NCBI GenBank assembly: GCA_913046275.1
Contig: CAJWSE010000051.1
Location: 1-7,474, forward strand
Length of the DNA stretch: 7,474 nucleotides
Reading direction: 5' to 3'
Source: an uncultured Phycisphaerae bacterium
GTDB lineage: Bacteria > Planctomycetota > Phycisphaerae > Phycisphaerales > SM1A02
Notes under the pieces: model-generated
Told to the model about the DNA's origin: nothing
Databases searched by the model: none
The model's input: only the letters and a program-made list of their open reading frames with translations
In this document: in pieces, positions 1-6,222 of the stretch
How the letters are laid out: each line of letters starts with the position of its first letter
Numbering within the stretch: position 1 is the first letter of the stretch
Translations under genes and position numbers: made by a program

Positions 1-2
1 AT

Positions 3-659
3 TTAGGTGATATGGATTTTAAAGTAGCCGGTACGGCGACAGGTATTACAGCGCTCCAAATGGATATTAAGATTACGTCGATCACCGAAGAAATTATGCG
101 AGATGCGGTGGCTCAAGCACGTGATGGTCGATTACATATTCTTGATGAAATGGCAAAAGCTCTCACAACGGCGCGTGAAGTTGTGAGTGATAATGCGCCG
201 CGAATAACTGTTATGTCGGTTCCGACAGATAAGATCCGGGATATTATTGGTCCTGGCGGCAAGACAATTCGCCAAATCACTGAGGATACAGGAGCTAATA
301 TCGACATTAACGATGACGGCATCGTATTTATTAGTTCTGTTGACATGGCTTCTGCGGAATCAGCAAAAGCAGCGGTCGAAGCAATTGCAGCTGAAATTAA
401 AGTTGGCAGTGTTTTCGAAGGTAAAGTTGTTTCAACTCGAGACTTTGGTGCGTTCATTGAAATTGCACCAGGTACAGATGGGATGTGCCATATCTCTGAG
501 CTCGCTGACGGTTTTGTTGAAAAAGTAGAAAGTATCTGCAAAGTGGGCGACAAAATTAAAGTCAAAGTAATCAACGTCGATGATACTGGTCGAATTAAAT
601 TATCTGTAAAAGCGCTTCTTAAAGACGCTGAAAAAGAAACAGAGACTGTGGAAAACTAA
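3..659 (+). CDS. pnp: Polyribonucleotide nucleotidyltransferase (PNPase), C-terminal part
   Basis: 3'-to-5' phosphorolytic exoribonuclease that degrades RNA to nucleoside diphosphates, usually as a cytoplasmic trimer. The gene enters from the left edge; the frame is open from base 3, so about 218 C-terminal residues are visible and the true start lies outside. The fragment opens with LGDMDFKVAGT, a hallmark of the second RNase PH domain that contains a conserved active-site aspartate. A KH domain follows at about fragment residues 70-130, with its GxxG loop in IIGPGGKTIR. An S1 RNA-binding domain follows at about 134-204 (GKVVSTRDFGAFIEI, HISEL, GRIKLSVK). The protein ends in a short acidic tail. 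This is the standard PNPase domain order with nothing missing at the C-terminus. The stop codon is 3 nt before the next gene, so pnp probably heads or belongs to an operon with the histidine kinase and lipid kinase. Identification is secure. Confidence 0.97.
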   Translation, partial: LGDMDFKVAGTATGITALQMDIKITSITEEIMRDAVAQARDGRLHILDEMAKALTTAREVVSDNAPRITVMSVPTDKIRDIIGPGGKTIRQITEDTGANIDINDDGIVFISSVDMASAESAKAAVEAIAAEIKVGSVFEGKVVSTRDFGAFIEIAPGTDGMCHISELADGFVEKVESICKVGDKIKVKVINVDDTGRIKLSVKALLKDAEKETETVEN

Positions 660-662
660 AAA

Positions 663-1478
663 ATGTTTTCATTTACATGGCTAATAACAGGCACCGTTCT
701 TGGAGCGGTGTCTGTTTTGCCATTGTTGATTTGGCGACATCGAAAAGACAGAGAACGGACAGAAGAAGCACGGCAACGAGCGCAAGCATCAGAGCGCATG
801 GCCGAGATTGGTAACATGACATCAGGGCTGGCACATGAGATTAAAAATCCACTTTCTACTGTTGGTTTAAATGCACAACTTCTTGCTGAAGATGTTGAAA
901 ATCTGGATGCTCCGGAAGAGGAGAAGGGCCGTATCATTAAACGGCTTGATTCATTGACTCGAGAAGTCGAGCGACTTAGGGGCATTCTTGATGATTTCTT
1001 GCAATTTGCAGGGCGTATAAAACTCAATAAAGAGCAAACAAATTTATGTACCGTGCTTAGTGAGCTTGACGATTTCTATCATCCACAATGTGAAAATGAA
1101 GGCGTCTTATTTCGAATGCAGTTGCCCCAAGAACCGGTTATTGCAGATATTGATGCTTCATTGCTTAAGCAAGCGATATTGAACTTATTAATAAATGCAA
1201 CGCACGCAATGGAAGATTCAGATCAAAAAGAATTAATGATTCGATTAGAGATGGATCGCACAGAAGCGCGCATCCACGTAATCGATACGGGTAAGGGAAT
1301 TGAAGAAGAGCGACTAGCCGAAATATTTCACCCTTATGTTTCTTCGAAGCGTGGAGGAACTGGCTTGGGTCTTCCAACCACGATGCGTATAGCTCAGGAG
1401 CATGGTGGTCATATCGTGGTAAACTCAACAGTAGGCCAGGGCAGCGATTTCATTGTGAGTGTACCATTGCATTCGTGA
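663..1478 (+). CDS. Membrane-anchored sensor histidine kinase
   Basis: Two-component kinase of 271 residues that should autophosphorylate on histidine and pass phosphate to a response regulator. One hydrophobic segment (about residues 5-24) followed by a basic stretch (WRHRKDR) anchors it in the membrane with the catalytic part inside. There is no extracytoplasmic or PAS-type sensor domain, only a charged helical linker to about residue 50. The HisKA dimerisation helix has the H-box SGLAHEIKNPL with phospho-acceptor His58. The ATPase domain shows the N-box (LNLLINATHAM, Asn178), G1 (DTGKGI, Asp208) and G2 (GGTGLGL, 231-237). All catalytic motifs are intact. It starts 3 nt after the pnp stop, without a clear Shine-Dalgarno sequence, so translation is probably coupled to pnp. 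Its last four bases overlap the GTG of the lipid kinase. The signal sensed cannot be read from the sequence. The ANTAR response regulator converging from 3011 is a candidate partner, by inference only. Confidence 0.93.
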   Translation: MFSFTWLITGTVLGAVSVLPLLIWRHRKDRERTEEARQRAQASERMAEIGNMTSGLAHEIKNPLSTVGLNAQLLAEDVENLDAPEEEKGRIIKRLDSLTREVERLRGILDDFLQFAGRIKLNKEQTNLCTVLSELDDFYHPQCENEGVLFRMQLPQEPVIADIDASLLKQAILNLLINATHAMEDSDQKELMIRLEMDRTEARIHVIDTGKGIEEERLAEIFHPYVSSKRGGTGLGLPTTMRIAQEHGGHIVVNSTVGQGSDFIVSVPLHS

Positions 1479-2353
1479 AGAAAGTTTATGTCATTTATAA
1501 TCCAATTTCCGGAAAAGGGCTCTCTTGTAAAAAAGCAGTTGCTATTTCAGAATATTTTTTAAATTCCTCTTACGATGTCGAACTAATTCAAACACAATCA
1601 GGCTCACCGCAACAATGGCTCGAGCCTAGGCTTGCAGGCTCACCAGAAGCATTAATTGTTATTGGAGGTGATGGAACACTACGTCAGGTGGCTAGCGTTG
1701 CAAAAAAAACTCCTGTTGCACTTTATCACGTCGCTGGAGGTACAGAAAATTTATTTGCACATTCAATGGGTATGAGTAATTCTCCAGCCAGAGTTTTTGA
1801 TTGTGTAAGTAGTAATGCACAGCGCCTCATAGATTCTGCAACTGCGAATAGTCAGTTTATGCTTTTGATGACTTCGGTTGGATTTGATGCACAGGTAGCT
1901 GCTGATCTTGCTAAAAATAGGGGGGGTTCAATTACACATCTTTCTTATGTAATGCCAATTATCCGACAAATATTTAACTGGAATGTGCCTGTAATCTCAA
2001 TAGATGTAGATGGGAAAAAGATTATTGAAGGTGAAAAAGGGTGGTGTATTGTTGCAAACAGTAAAGCTTATGCTTGCGGTTTAAATCCTGCGAGAAATGC
2101 TCTAATCGATGATGGAAAGTTGGATGTTCTTTTCCTTCCAATTACGGGTAGATTGAGTTTGTTGAAGTGGATTCGACTTATGAAACTTGGTACGCACATG
2201 CATCACCCTTGTGCAGTATCTACAACGGGATCTTCCATTGTAGTTAGAACCTCTGAGCTTATGCCATGGCAAATTGATGGTGATGTAGCTGAGGATACTC
2301 AAGATATGACTGTATGTTGTGTTCCAGAATCTATCCGTGTTTTTGATGCTTAA
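1475..2353 (+). CDS. Diacylglycerol kinase / YegS-type lipid kinase family protein
   Basis: Protein of 292 residues in the DAGK catalytic-domain family, which transfers the ATP gamma-phosphate to a lipid hydroxyl (diacylglycerol or a related lipid) at the membrane. Visible motifs are the N-terminal nucleotide-binding segment YVIYNPISGKG (5-15), the signature GGDGT (64-68), GGTENLFA (88-95, equivalent to the usual GGTxNxFA), the SVGFDA turn (134-139), DDGKLDVLF (212-220) and WQIDGD (265-270). Length and two-domain layout match bacterial YegS/DgkB/BmrU proteins. Start: GTG at 1475 within the overlap GTGA shared with the histidine kinase stop. The N-terminal motif begins within the first few residues, so no later start is possible, and the lack of a Shine-Dalgarno sequence fits translational re-initiation. 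Substrate cannot be decided; phospholipid recycling or synthesis of an unusual lipid are both possible. Nothing convincing as a terminator follows before the convergent gene. Confidence 0.9.
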   Translation: MKKVYVIYNPISGKGLSCKKAVAISEYFLNSSYDVELIQTQSGSPQQWLEPRLAGSPEALIVIGGDGTLRQVASVAKKTPVALYHVAGGTENLFAHSMGMSNSPARVFDCVSSNAQRLIDSATANSQFMLLMTSVGFDAQVAADLAKNRGGSITHLSYVMPIIRQIFNWNVPVISIDVDGKKIIEGEKGWCIVANSKAYACGLNPARNALIDDGKLDVLFLPITGRLSLLKWIRLMKLGTHMHHPCAVSTTGSSIVVRTSELMPWQIDGDVAEDTQDMTVCCVPESIRVFDA

Positions 2354-2387
2354 TTATTAATCAAGTAATAAAATTTGTTGTATGCGC

Positions 2388-3011
2388 TTAAAGAAGCCCA
2401 TCGCTATCAATGACTGCTCGTGCAACTTCCGTAATAGATTTACGAGAACTGCGCGATTGTTTTTGCAATAACTTCATTGCTTCTGGTTCACTGACTTTTT
2501 TTCGTTTAACAATAATCCATTTCGCTTGTTCAATGAGTCGCCTATCGTCAAGCCGTTGTTGCAAATCGACTATTTGACTCTGCTGTTCGATATGGTCTAA
2601 GAAACGATTCCAGGCTACTGCGATGCCCGCACCAAGTTGCTCCTTGCTAGCAGGCTTTAATAAGAAGCCTAAAACTCCTGCTACAACACAGGTCCCTAGG
2701 TACGTTTCATCGGAATACGCTGTAAGCATAATGACAGGTATGCCCAGTTCTGGGAAAATAATTTGTGCAGCCTGCATGCCATTCATTACGGGCATTTGAA
2801 TATCCATAAGGACAATGTCAGGTCTATCTTCGCGGCATTTTACAATGGCTTCCTCGCCATTCTTGCAAGGGCCAAGAACTTCAAAGCCAAGTGCTTTCAG
2901 AGTCGACATAATTCCTTGAGCAACGAGTAGTTCATCGTCAACAACAAGTATTCGTTTAGGTTTTTTTGGCAACTGTTGTGTTTCAGTGCTTGTTTTATCT
3001 TGCGGAGCCAT
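2388..3011 (-). CDS. Response regulator with ANTAR RNA-binding output domain
   Basis: Protein of 207 residues. A receiver domain occupies about 18-135, with acidic pocket Asp25/Asp26 (ILVVDDE), phospho-acceptor Asp70 (DIVLMDIQMP), switch Thr97 (LTAYSDE) and Lys119 (LLKP), so phosphorylation should work. A helical linker (about 140-158) leads to a C-terminal ANTAR domain (about 150-203: RRLIEQAK, VSEPEAMKLLQ, SITEVARAVI). ANTAR regulators of the AmiR/NasR/EutV type bind paired RNA hairpins and prevent transcription termination in leaders, so this protein probably acts on mRNA rather than DNA. The usual glycine of the ANTAR AKG motif is Trp165 here. A Shine-Dalgarno-like GGCAGG lies about 7 nt before the ATG. 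It is downstream of top6A on the same strand with a 101-nt gap that holds its own candidate promoter. It converges with the lipid kinase. Cognate kinase and RNA targets are unknown; the nearby histidine kinase is a candidate. Confidence 0.92.
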   Translation of the reverse strand: MAPQDKTSTETQQLPKKPKRILVVDDELLVAQGIMSTLKALGFEVLGPCKNGEEAIVKCREDRPDIVLMDIQMPVMNGMQAAQIIFPELGIPVIMLTAYSDETYLGTCVVAGVLGFLLKPASKEQLGAGIAVAWNRFLDHIEQQSQIVDLQQRLDDRRLIEQAKWIIVKRKKVSEPEAMKLLQKQSRSSRKSITEVARAVIDSDGLL

Positions 3012-3059
3012 CCTTGGGCCTGCCTTTCAATCACTTTTTCAGCCAAACATAGTCTTGTG

Positions 3060-3088
3060 ATATTAGTAAATTCTAAGAATAGTGTACA
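3060..3088 (-). promoter_or_regulatory. Candidate sigma-70-like promoter for the ANTAR regulator
   Basis: On the minus strand a -35-like TGTACA (3088-3083) and a -10-like TAATAT (3065-3060) are separated by exactly 17 nt. Each hexamer matches the consensus at four of six positions. The predicted start point near 3053 would give a leader of about 40 nt before the ATG at 3011. This fits the gap between top6A and the regulator gene, but planctomycete promoters are poorly characterised and short hexamer matches are common in AT-rich DNA. Confidence 0.4.
3070..3080. repeat. 11-bp perfect palindrome in the regulator's promoter spacer
   Basis: ATTCTAAGAAT reads ATTCT-A-AGAAT, a perfect inverted repeat around a single central base. 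It lies entirely between the candidate -35 and -10 elements for the ANTAR regulator, a position from which a bound dimer would block RNA polymerase. It could be an operator. The short, AT-rich sequence could also arise by chance. Confidence 0.35.
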
Positions 3089-3112
3089 TCGCGGATAATT
3101 TGGTTTTGCTTT

Positions 3113-4282
3113 TTAGTCTAAGAAATCACCTTCTTTAAGGCGCGCCGGAACATATTCTTCTGTGACATAAGAGATATCCTTCGTTATTAACGATTCTACT
3201 TCCATCTTGAAGCCATTGTTTAGCATGGTTTTTATTTCACGCTGCCACTCGCGTTTTCCTTCAAACCATGGATATGCAGCAATTTGTTTTGCGCGGTTAA
3301 TATCGCGGTCATTCAAATCAATTTTGACATCATCAGACAAATCAAGTCTTTCATAATCTTTAGATCTTATACCCATAAATTTAGCATCCGGAATAGCCAT
3401 GCGCTCAGATTCAAATGCAAGGTTGATAGAGCCCTGTTTAATTACAGAATAAATGTAATGTCCCCAAGGGTCACAATCGAGCAAACAGTAAACAGGAAGA
3501 TCGAGCTCTTTATGCATGCGGTGGAGCATCCTTCTGACGCCACGAGGCGGCTGTCCAGAGCCTTCAGTTAAAATGCAATTATGTTTTTCCCAGAATCGGT
3601 CTTCGTTGAAGCGACTCCAAACAGTATCTTTCTCTACATGTAATATGAAATCAGCCTCGCATTTTTTAAATTGCATTACATTTGGTTCACAAATACTTGG
3701 AATCGCATAGCCTCCAGTGCCCATTTGCCTACAATTTATTTCATCGCCACTATCGATAACAGTAATGTTCCCCACCATCGTGCCTCGCTTCTTTGCAAAA
3801 ACATGTAGCTCTTCACGCAAGCCATTGAGAGAGACTTCTAAATCTTCAAGGATGCCATCAGACTCGCTCTGGTCATTGAAAGTTTTTTCTTTTGTCCCCG
3901 GGATAGTGTGTAGTCCCATGTAGTACATACCCCGTAAACTGAGTGTTTTCTCAGCATCAATTAAGTCGCGACAACCCTTGGCAAGTAAGAGTGATTGCAT
4001 AAATTTCCTGGATTGTCCAAGGTTAAACAAACTTCTTGATTGGGTGTTGGAGCCCATTTCAAGTATCCGTTTTTTCTTGTTATATTTCATGTTTGAAATG
4101 GATCGTGTAGGAATTTCGAATGTGGGTTCTTTTTGTGCAAGTGATCGCTTGACCACGGAGTTAGCAAGCGACTCAATTTTTTTAATTGTCTGTTCGTCTC
4201 GCTTTTTATCAACCACACTTTTGATAACTTTGCGAGTTGTTTTTTTAGCAGTTTTCTTTTTAGTTATTTTTTTCTTTGCCAT
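3113..4282 (-). CDS. top6A: DNA topoisomerase VI subunit A (Spo11-like)
   Basis: Catalytic subunit of type IIB topoisomerase, which makes the transient double-strand break through a 5'-phosphotyrosyl link. It is 389 residues, a normal length. Residues 1-28 are a lysine-rich tail (MAKKKITKKKTAKK). The winged-helix 5Y-CAP region follows with the active-site motif LRGMYYMGLH; by alignment with Spo11 (Arg, then Tyr four residues on) the nucleophile is Tyr121. Gly118 replaces the acidic residue usual in REIYY/RDIFY. The Toprim domain shows Glu217 (HVEKDTVW), the GSGQPPRGVRR loop and the metal-binding pair Asp269/Asp271 (LLDCDPWG), then AIPDAKFMGI. The ATG shares its A with the last base of the top6B stop (TAATG) and lacks a strong Shine-Dalgarno sequence, so expression depends on coupling to top6B. 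A solitary Spo11 or toxin-like relative is unlikely because the full topo VI B partner is adjacent. Confidence 0.95.
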   Translation of the reverse strand: MAKKKITKKKTAKKTTRKVIKSVVDKKRDEQTIKKIESLANSVVKRSLAQKEPTFEIPTRSISNMKYNKKKRILEMGSNTQSRSLFNLGQSRKFMQSLLLAKGCRDLIDAEKTLSLRGMYYMGLHTIPGTKEKTFNDQSESDGILEDLEVSLNGLREELHVFAKKRGTMVGNITVIDSGDEINCRQMGTGGYAIPSICEPNVMQFKKCEADFILHVEKDTVWSRFNEDRFWEKHNCILTEGSGQPPRGVRRMLHRMHKELDLPVYCLLDCDPWGHYIYSVIKQGSINLAFESERMAIPDAKFMGIRSKDYERLDLSDDVKIDLNDRDINRAKQIAAYPWFEGKREWQREIKTMLNNGFKMEVESLITKDISYVTEEYVPARLKEGDFLD

Positions 4283-6057
4283 TATTTCTTCACCCGTTTT
4301 TTCGAGTGTTTCTTTTTAACTTTTTTCTTCGCTGATTTACCAAAAAGCGTGTCTTCTTGTTCTGGAACGTCCTGCATGCGGTCTACAATAATGACATCTT
4401 CATCGCTGCCAAGTCGGCCACCATCATCGATTAGCTTGCCTTCATCATCCAGCTGTGCATCCGCCTCATCTGTTCTGCGCTTAGCCTGTTTTAAAAGTGC
4501 TTTATAAAGTTTGTCAGTATCAGTGCCTGTTAAAGAATTGCAACACCTAGAAATTTCGCCGATATAACGTTCAAATACGCTTCGACGTTCCGATTCTCGG
4601 GCCATACGTTTTCTTCTACGTAAGTATGTTCCAAGTTTGCGTCCGCACTCTTGCAAAGCAAGTTTCATTTCTTTTCGAATTTCATCGTAATCTGCTATTG
4701 CCTCTTTCGATTCACTTGTGAATGGCACCCATACACTCACCATATGAACCATCACTACAAGTGGACCTGAAGGGATAGCGTTCCTTGGTTGTGTTAATCC
4801 ATAATTTTTCCAAGATGTTTCTGCAACAGCCTTAAATGAGCAACAGCTTGATTGTGAATACAGTAATGGAACCCGATTGGCAAAACGCAAAACTTTTGCG
4901 CTATCGTCTCGGCCTAGTCCGCCTCCATACCCAATTGCAACTTCAATTTGGAAAGGATTACCTCGATATACATTTGGCGGACGCGTTGATGCTGCAAAAA
5001 ATTCTGCTTTTACTTCTTTTAATAAACCGGCAAGCAGCGCCTTCGAACCAATTGGTACTAAACAATCAGTATTTGGAGCAATGATGCGAGTTTTTTGAAT
5101 GGAATCGTAGAGTTTCTCTGCTTCAGAATGTCCAATAGTTTTAACCCAGGATTGACCAGTTAAGCCTGCACCTTTTGCGATTTCACGTGCTTTGGTAGCA
5201 CCCACTCTGCAGAAATCTTTGGTTAAAAAGCCGCCGAGTTGTCGTTGATCAGTTCGTTCAAGCATTTGAATTAGAGTCCCTAATTCAATGCCCTTCGGAT
5301 GCGGTTTAATTTCTTTTGGTTCTTCAGGTAATTCCTCAATTGCTCGAGGAAATACAATGGTTTCATTTGCCGGGGTAACATAGGTAATTTTTGCATGTGG
5401 GTTTGCAATAGCTGTTTGCTCAAGATATTCATCAATGGACTGGCGACCTTTTTGGTATTTGCCTTCGAGCTCAATTGTGACTTGTGTTCCGTGTCCATCT
5501 TCGAACAGATTATCGTCTTCAGGATGTTCCTCATCACTAATTACTGTGGGCCTATTTTTTGAAGTGTCCATTTTCAGTACAACTTCATGAGCTGCTTTCT
5601 TTTTACCAGTTTTAGAAATGATGATAACTGGCTTGCCCGTGGTCATTAATCCATACATGCCTGCTGCGGAAATGCCGATTCCTTGCTGTCCACGTGACAT
5701 TTTAAGCCGGTGAAATTTTGAACCATACAATAACTTGCCAAAGATATTTTCAATCTGAGCTCTGACAATACCAGGTCCATTATCACGAATGGTCAGTTTA
5801 AATCGTGTTTCACTAACCTGCAAAACTCTAACATAGACATGGGGCAAGATGCCAGCTTCTTCGCTTGCATCAAGTGCATTATCTACAGCTTCTTTTATGG
5901 CGGTGAGCATTGCTTTTCTCGGATTGTCAAATCCAAGAAGGTGTCGATTTTTGGCAAAAAACTCACTGACAGATATATCTCGCTGGCCTGCAGCCATCGA
6001 TTCAGCGGTTGCTTTTGTTCTTGTCTTTTTCTTTTTAGGCGCTTTTGTTTTTGGCAT
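4282..6057 (-). CDS. top6B: DNA topoisomerase VI subunit B (GHKL ATPase)
   Basis: ATPase subunit that clamps DNA and drives strand passage in the A2B2 topoisomerase VI. It is 591 residues. In order: a lysine-rich N-terminal tail (1-17); ISVSEFFAKNRHLLGFDNP (28-46), typical of the family; a GHKL Bergerat fold with EAVDNALDA (Glu56, Asn60), DNGPGI (92-97) and GQQGIGISAAG (123-133); a KGRR-loop equivalent that reads KGRQ (203-206); an H2tH region (about 258-330); and a transducer domain with FANRVPLLY, the WKNY (WKxY) motif at 416-419 and the probable ATP-switch Lys451 (SESKEAIAD). A long helical stalk (about 450-535), an acidic stretch (about 536-570) and a lysine-rich tail (574-591) follow. 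No Shine-Dalgarno sequence precedes the ATG at 6057, fitting the near-leaderless promoter upstream. Met21 is an alternative start that would remove the tail. It is followed by top6A with a 1-nt overlap. Confidence 0.95.
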   Translation of the reverse strand: MPKTKAPKKKKTRTKATAESMAAGQRDISVSEFFAKNRHLLGFDNPRKAMLTAIKEAVDNALDASEEAGILPHVYVRVLQVSETRFKLTIRDNGPGIVRAQIENIFGKLLYGSKFHRLKMSRGQQGIGISAAGMYGLMTTGKPVIIISKTGKKKAAHEVVLKMDTSKNRPTVISDEEHPEDDNLFEDGHGTQVTIELEGKYQKGRQSIDEYLEQTAIANPHAKITYVTPANETIVFPRAIEELPEEPKEIKPHPKGIELGTLIQMLERTDQRQLGGFLTKDFCRVGATKAREIAKGAGLTGQSWVKTIGHSEAEKLYDSIQKTRIIAPNTDCLVPIGSKALLAGLLKEVKAEFFAASTRPPNVYRGNPFQIEVAIGYGGGLGRDDSAKVLRFANRVPLLYSQSSCCSFKAVAETSWKNYGLTQPRNAIPSGPLVVMVHMVSVWVPFTSESKEAIADYDEIRKEMKLALQECGRKLGTYLRRRKRMARESERRSVFERYIGEISRCCNSLTGTDTDKLYKALLKQAKRRTDEADAQLDDEGKLIDDGGRLGSDEDVIIVDRMQDVPEQEDTLFGKSAKKKVKKKHSKKRVKK

Positions 6058-6068
6058 AAGTACAAATC

Positions 6069-6096
6069 AGTATGGGGGAACCTTCCTTGGCGTCAA
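6069..6096 (-). promoter_or_regulatory. Candidate promoter of top6B-top6A, giving a nearly leaderless mRNA
   Basis: The minus strand carries TTGACG (6096-6091), five of six matches to the -35 consensus, and CATACT (6074-6069), four of six matches to the -10 consensus, with a 16-nt spacer. The expected start point is near 6062, only about 5 nt before the top6B ATG at 6057. This agrees with the absence of a Shine-Dalgarno sequence in front of that ATG. It is the best promoter-like match I found in the window. Confidence 0.5.
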
Positions 6097-6103
6097 TCAC
6101 GCC
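6089..6103. repeat. Inverted repeat overlapping the top6B -35 element
   Basis: GGCGT-CAATC-ACGCC: two 5-bp GC-rich arms around a 5-bp centre, in otherwise AT-rich intergenic DNA. The candidate -35 hexamer of the top6B promoter lies inside it. A dimeric regulator bound here would compete with RNA polymerase, so it could be an operator for the topoisomerase VI operon. It lies upstream of the predicted start point, so any role would be at DNA level. Confidence 0.4.
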
Positions 6104-6141
6104 CTGATAACGAGCATCCGTACTCGCTTCATTGCAGAATA

Positions 6142-6186
6142 ACCAAAAGTGCGCCCTGAGTGGGGCAATAAAAGTCCATTTTTGGT
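6142..6186. repeat. Two-tier stem-loop in the top6B/ndk divergent region
   Basis: Outer arms at 6142-6151 (ACCAAAAGTG) and 6177-6186 (CATTTTTGGT) pair over 10 bp with one G-T wobble. Inside, GCCC (6153-6156) pairs with GGGC (6163-6166) around a six-base loop TGAGTG. A one-base versus ten-base asymmetric internal loop separates the two stems. It ends 46 nt before the ndk ATG. There is no U-run after either arm, so it is not a Rho-independent terminator. It may be a leader RNA structure for ndk or a DNA-level inverted repeat; its function is unknown. Confidence 0.4.
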
Positions 6187-6222
6187 ATCCTCTAACGTCT
6201 TTCCCTCACTTTTTTAATATAC

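Noticed and set aside
113..574. 153-codon open frame antisense to pnp
   Set aside because: Lies wholly inside the pnp KH/S1 coding sequence on the opposite strand, with no recognisable domain; a coding shadow.
2354..2371. Inverted repeat TTATTA/TAATAA between the convergent lipid kinase and ANTAR genes, as a bidirectional terminator
   Set aside because: The six pairs are all A-T, the hairpin would be unstable, and no T-run follows on either strand.
3978..4319. 113-codon plus-strand open frame opposite top6A
   Set aside because: Its hydrophobic C-terminus is the complement of the lysine codons of the Top6A tail; the gene beneath is certain.
5839..6159. Plus-strand open frames over the start of top6B and into the divergent region
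   Set aside because: Complement of the conserved Bergerat-fold coding sequence, with no domain signal.
6205..6220. TAATAT just before the ndk Shine-Dalgarno as a -10 element
   Set aside because: No -35-like hexamer at suitable spacing, and the start point would fall within the Shine-Dalgarno sequence.
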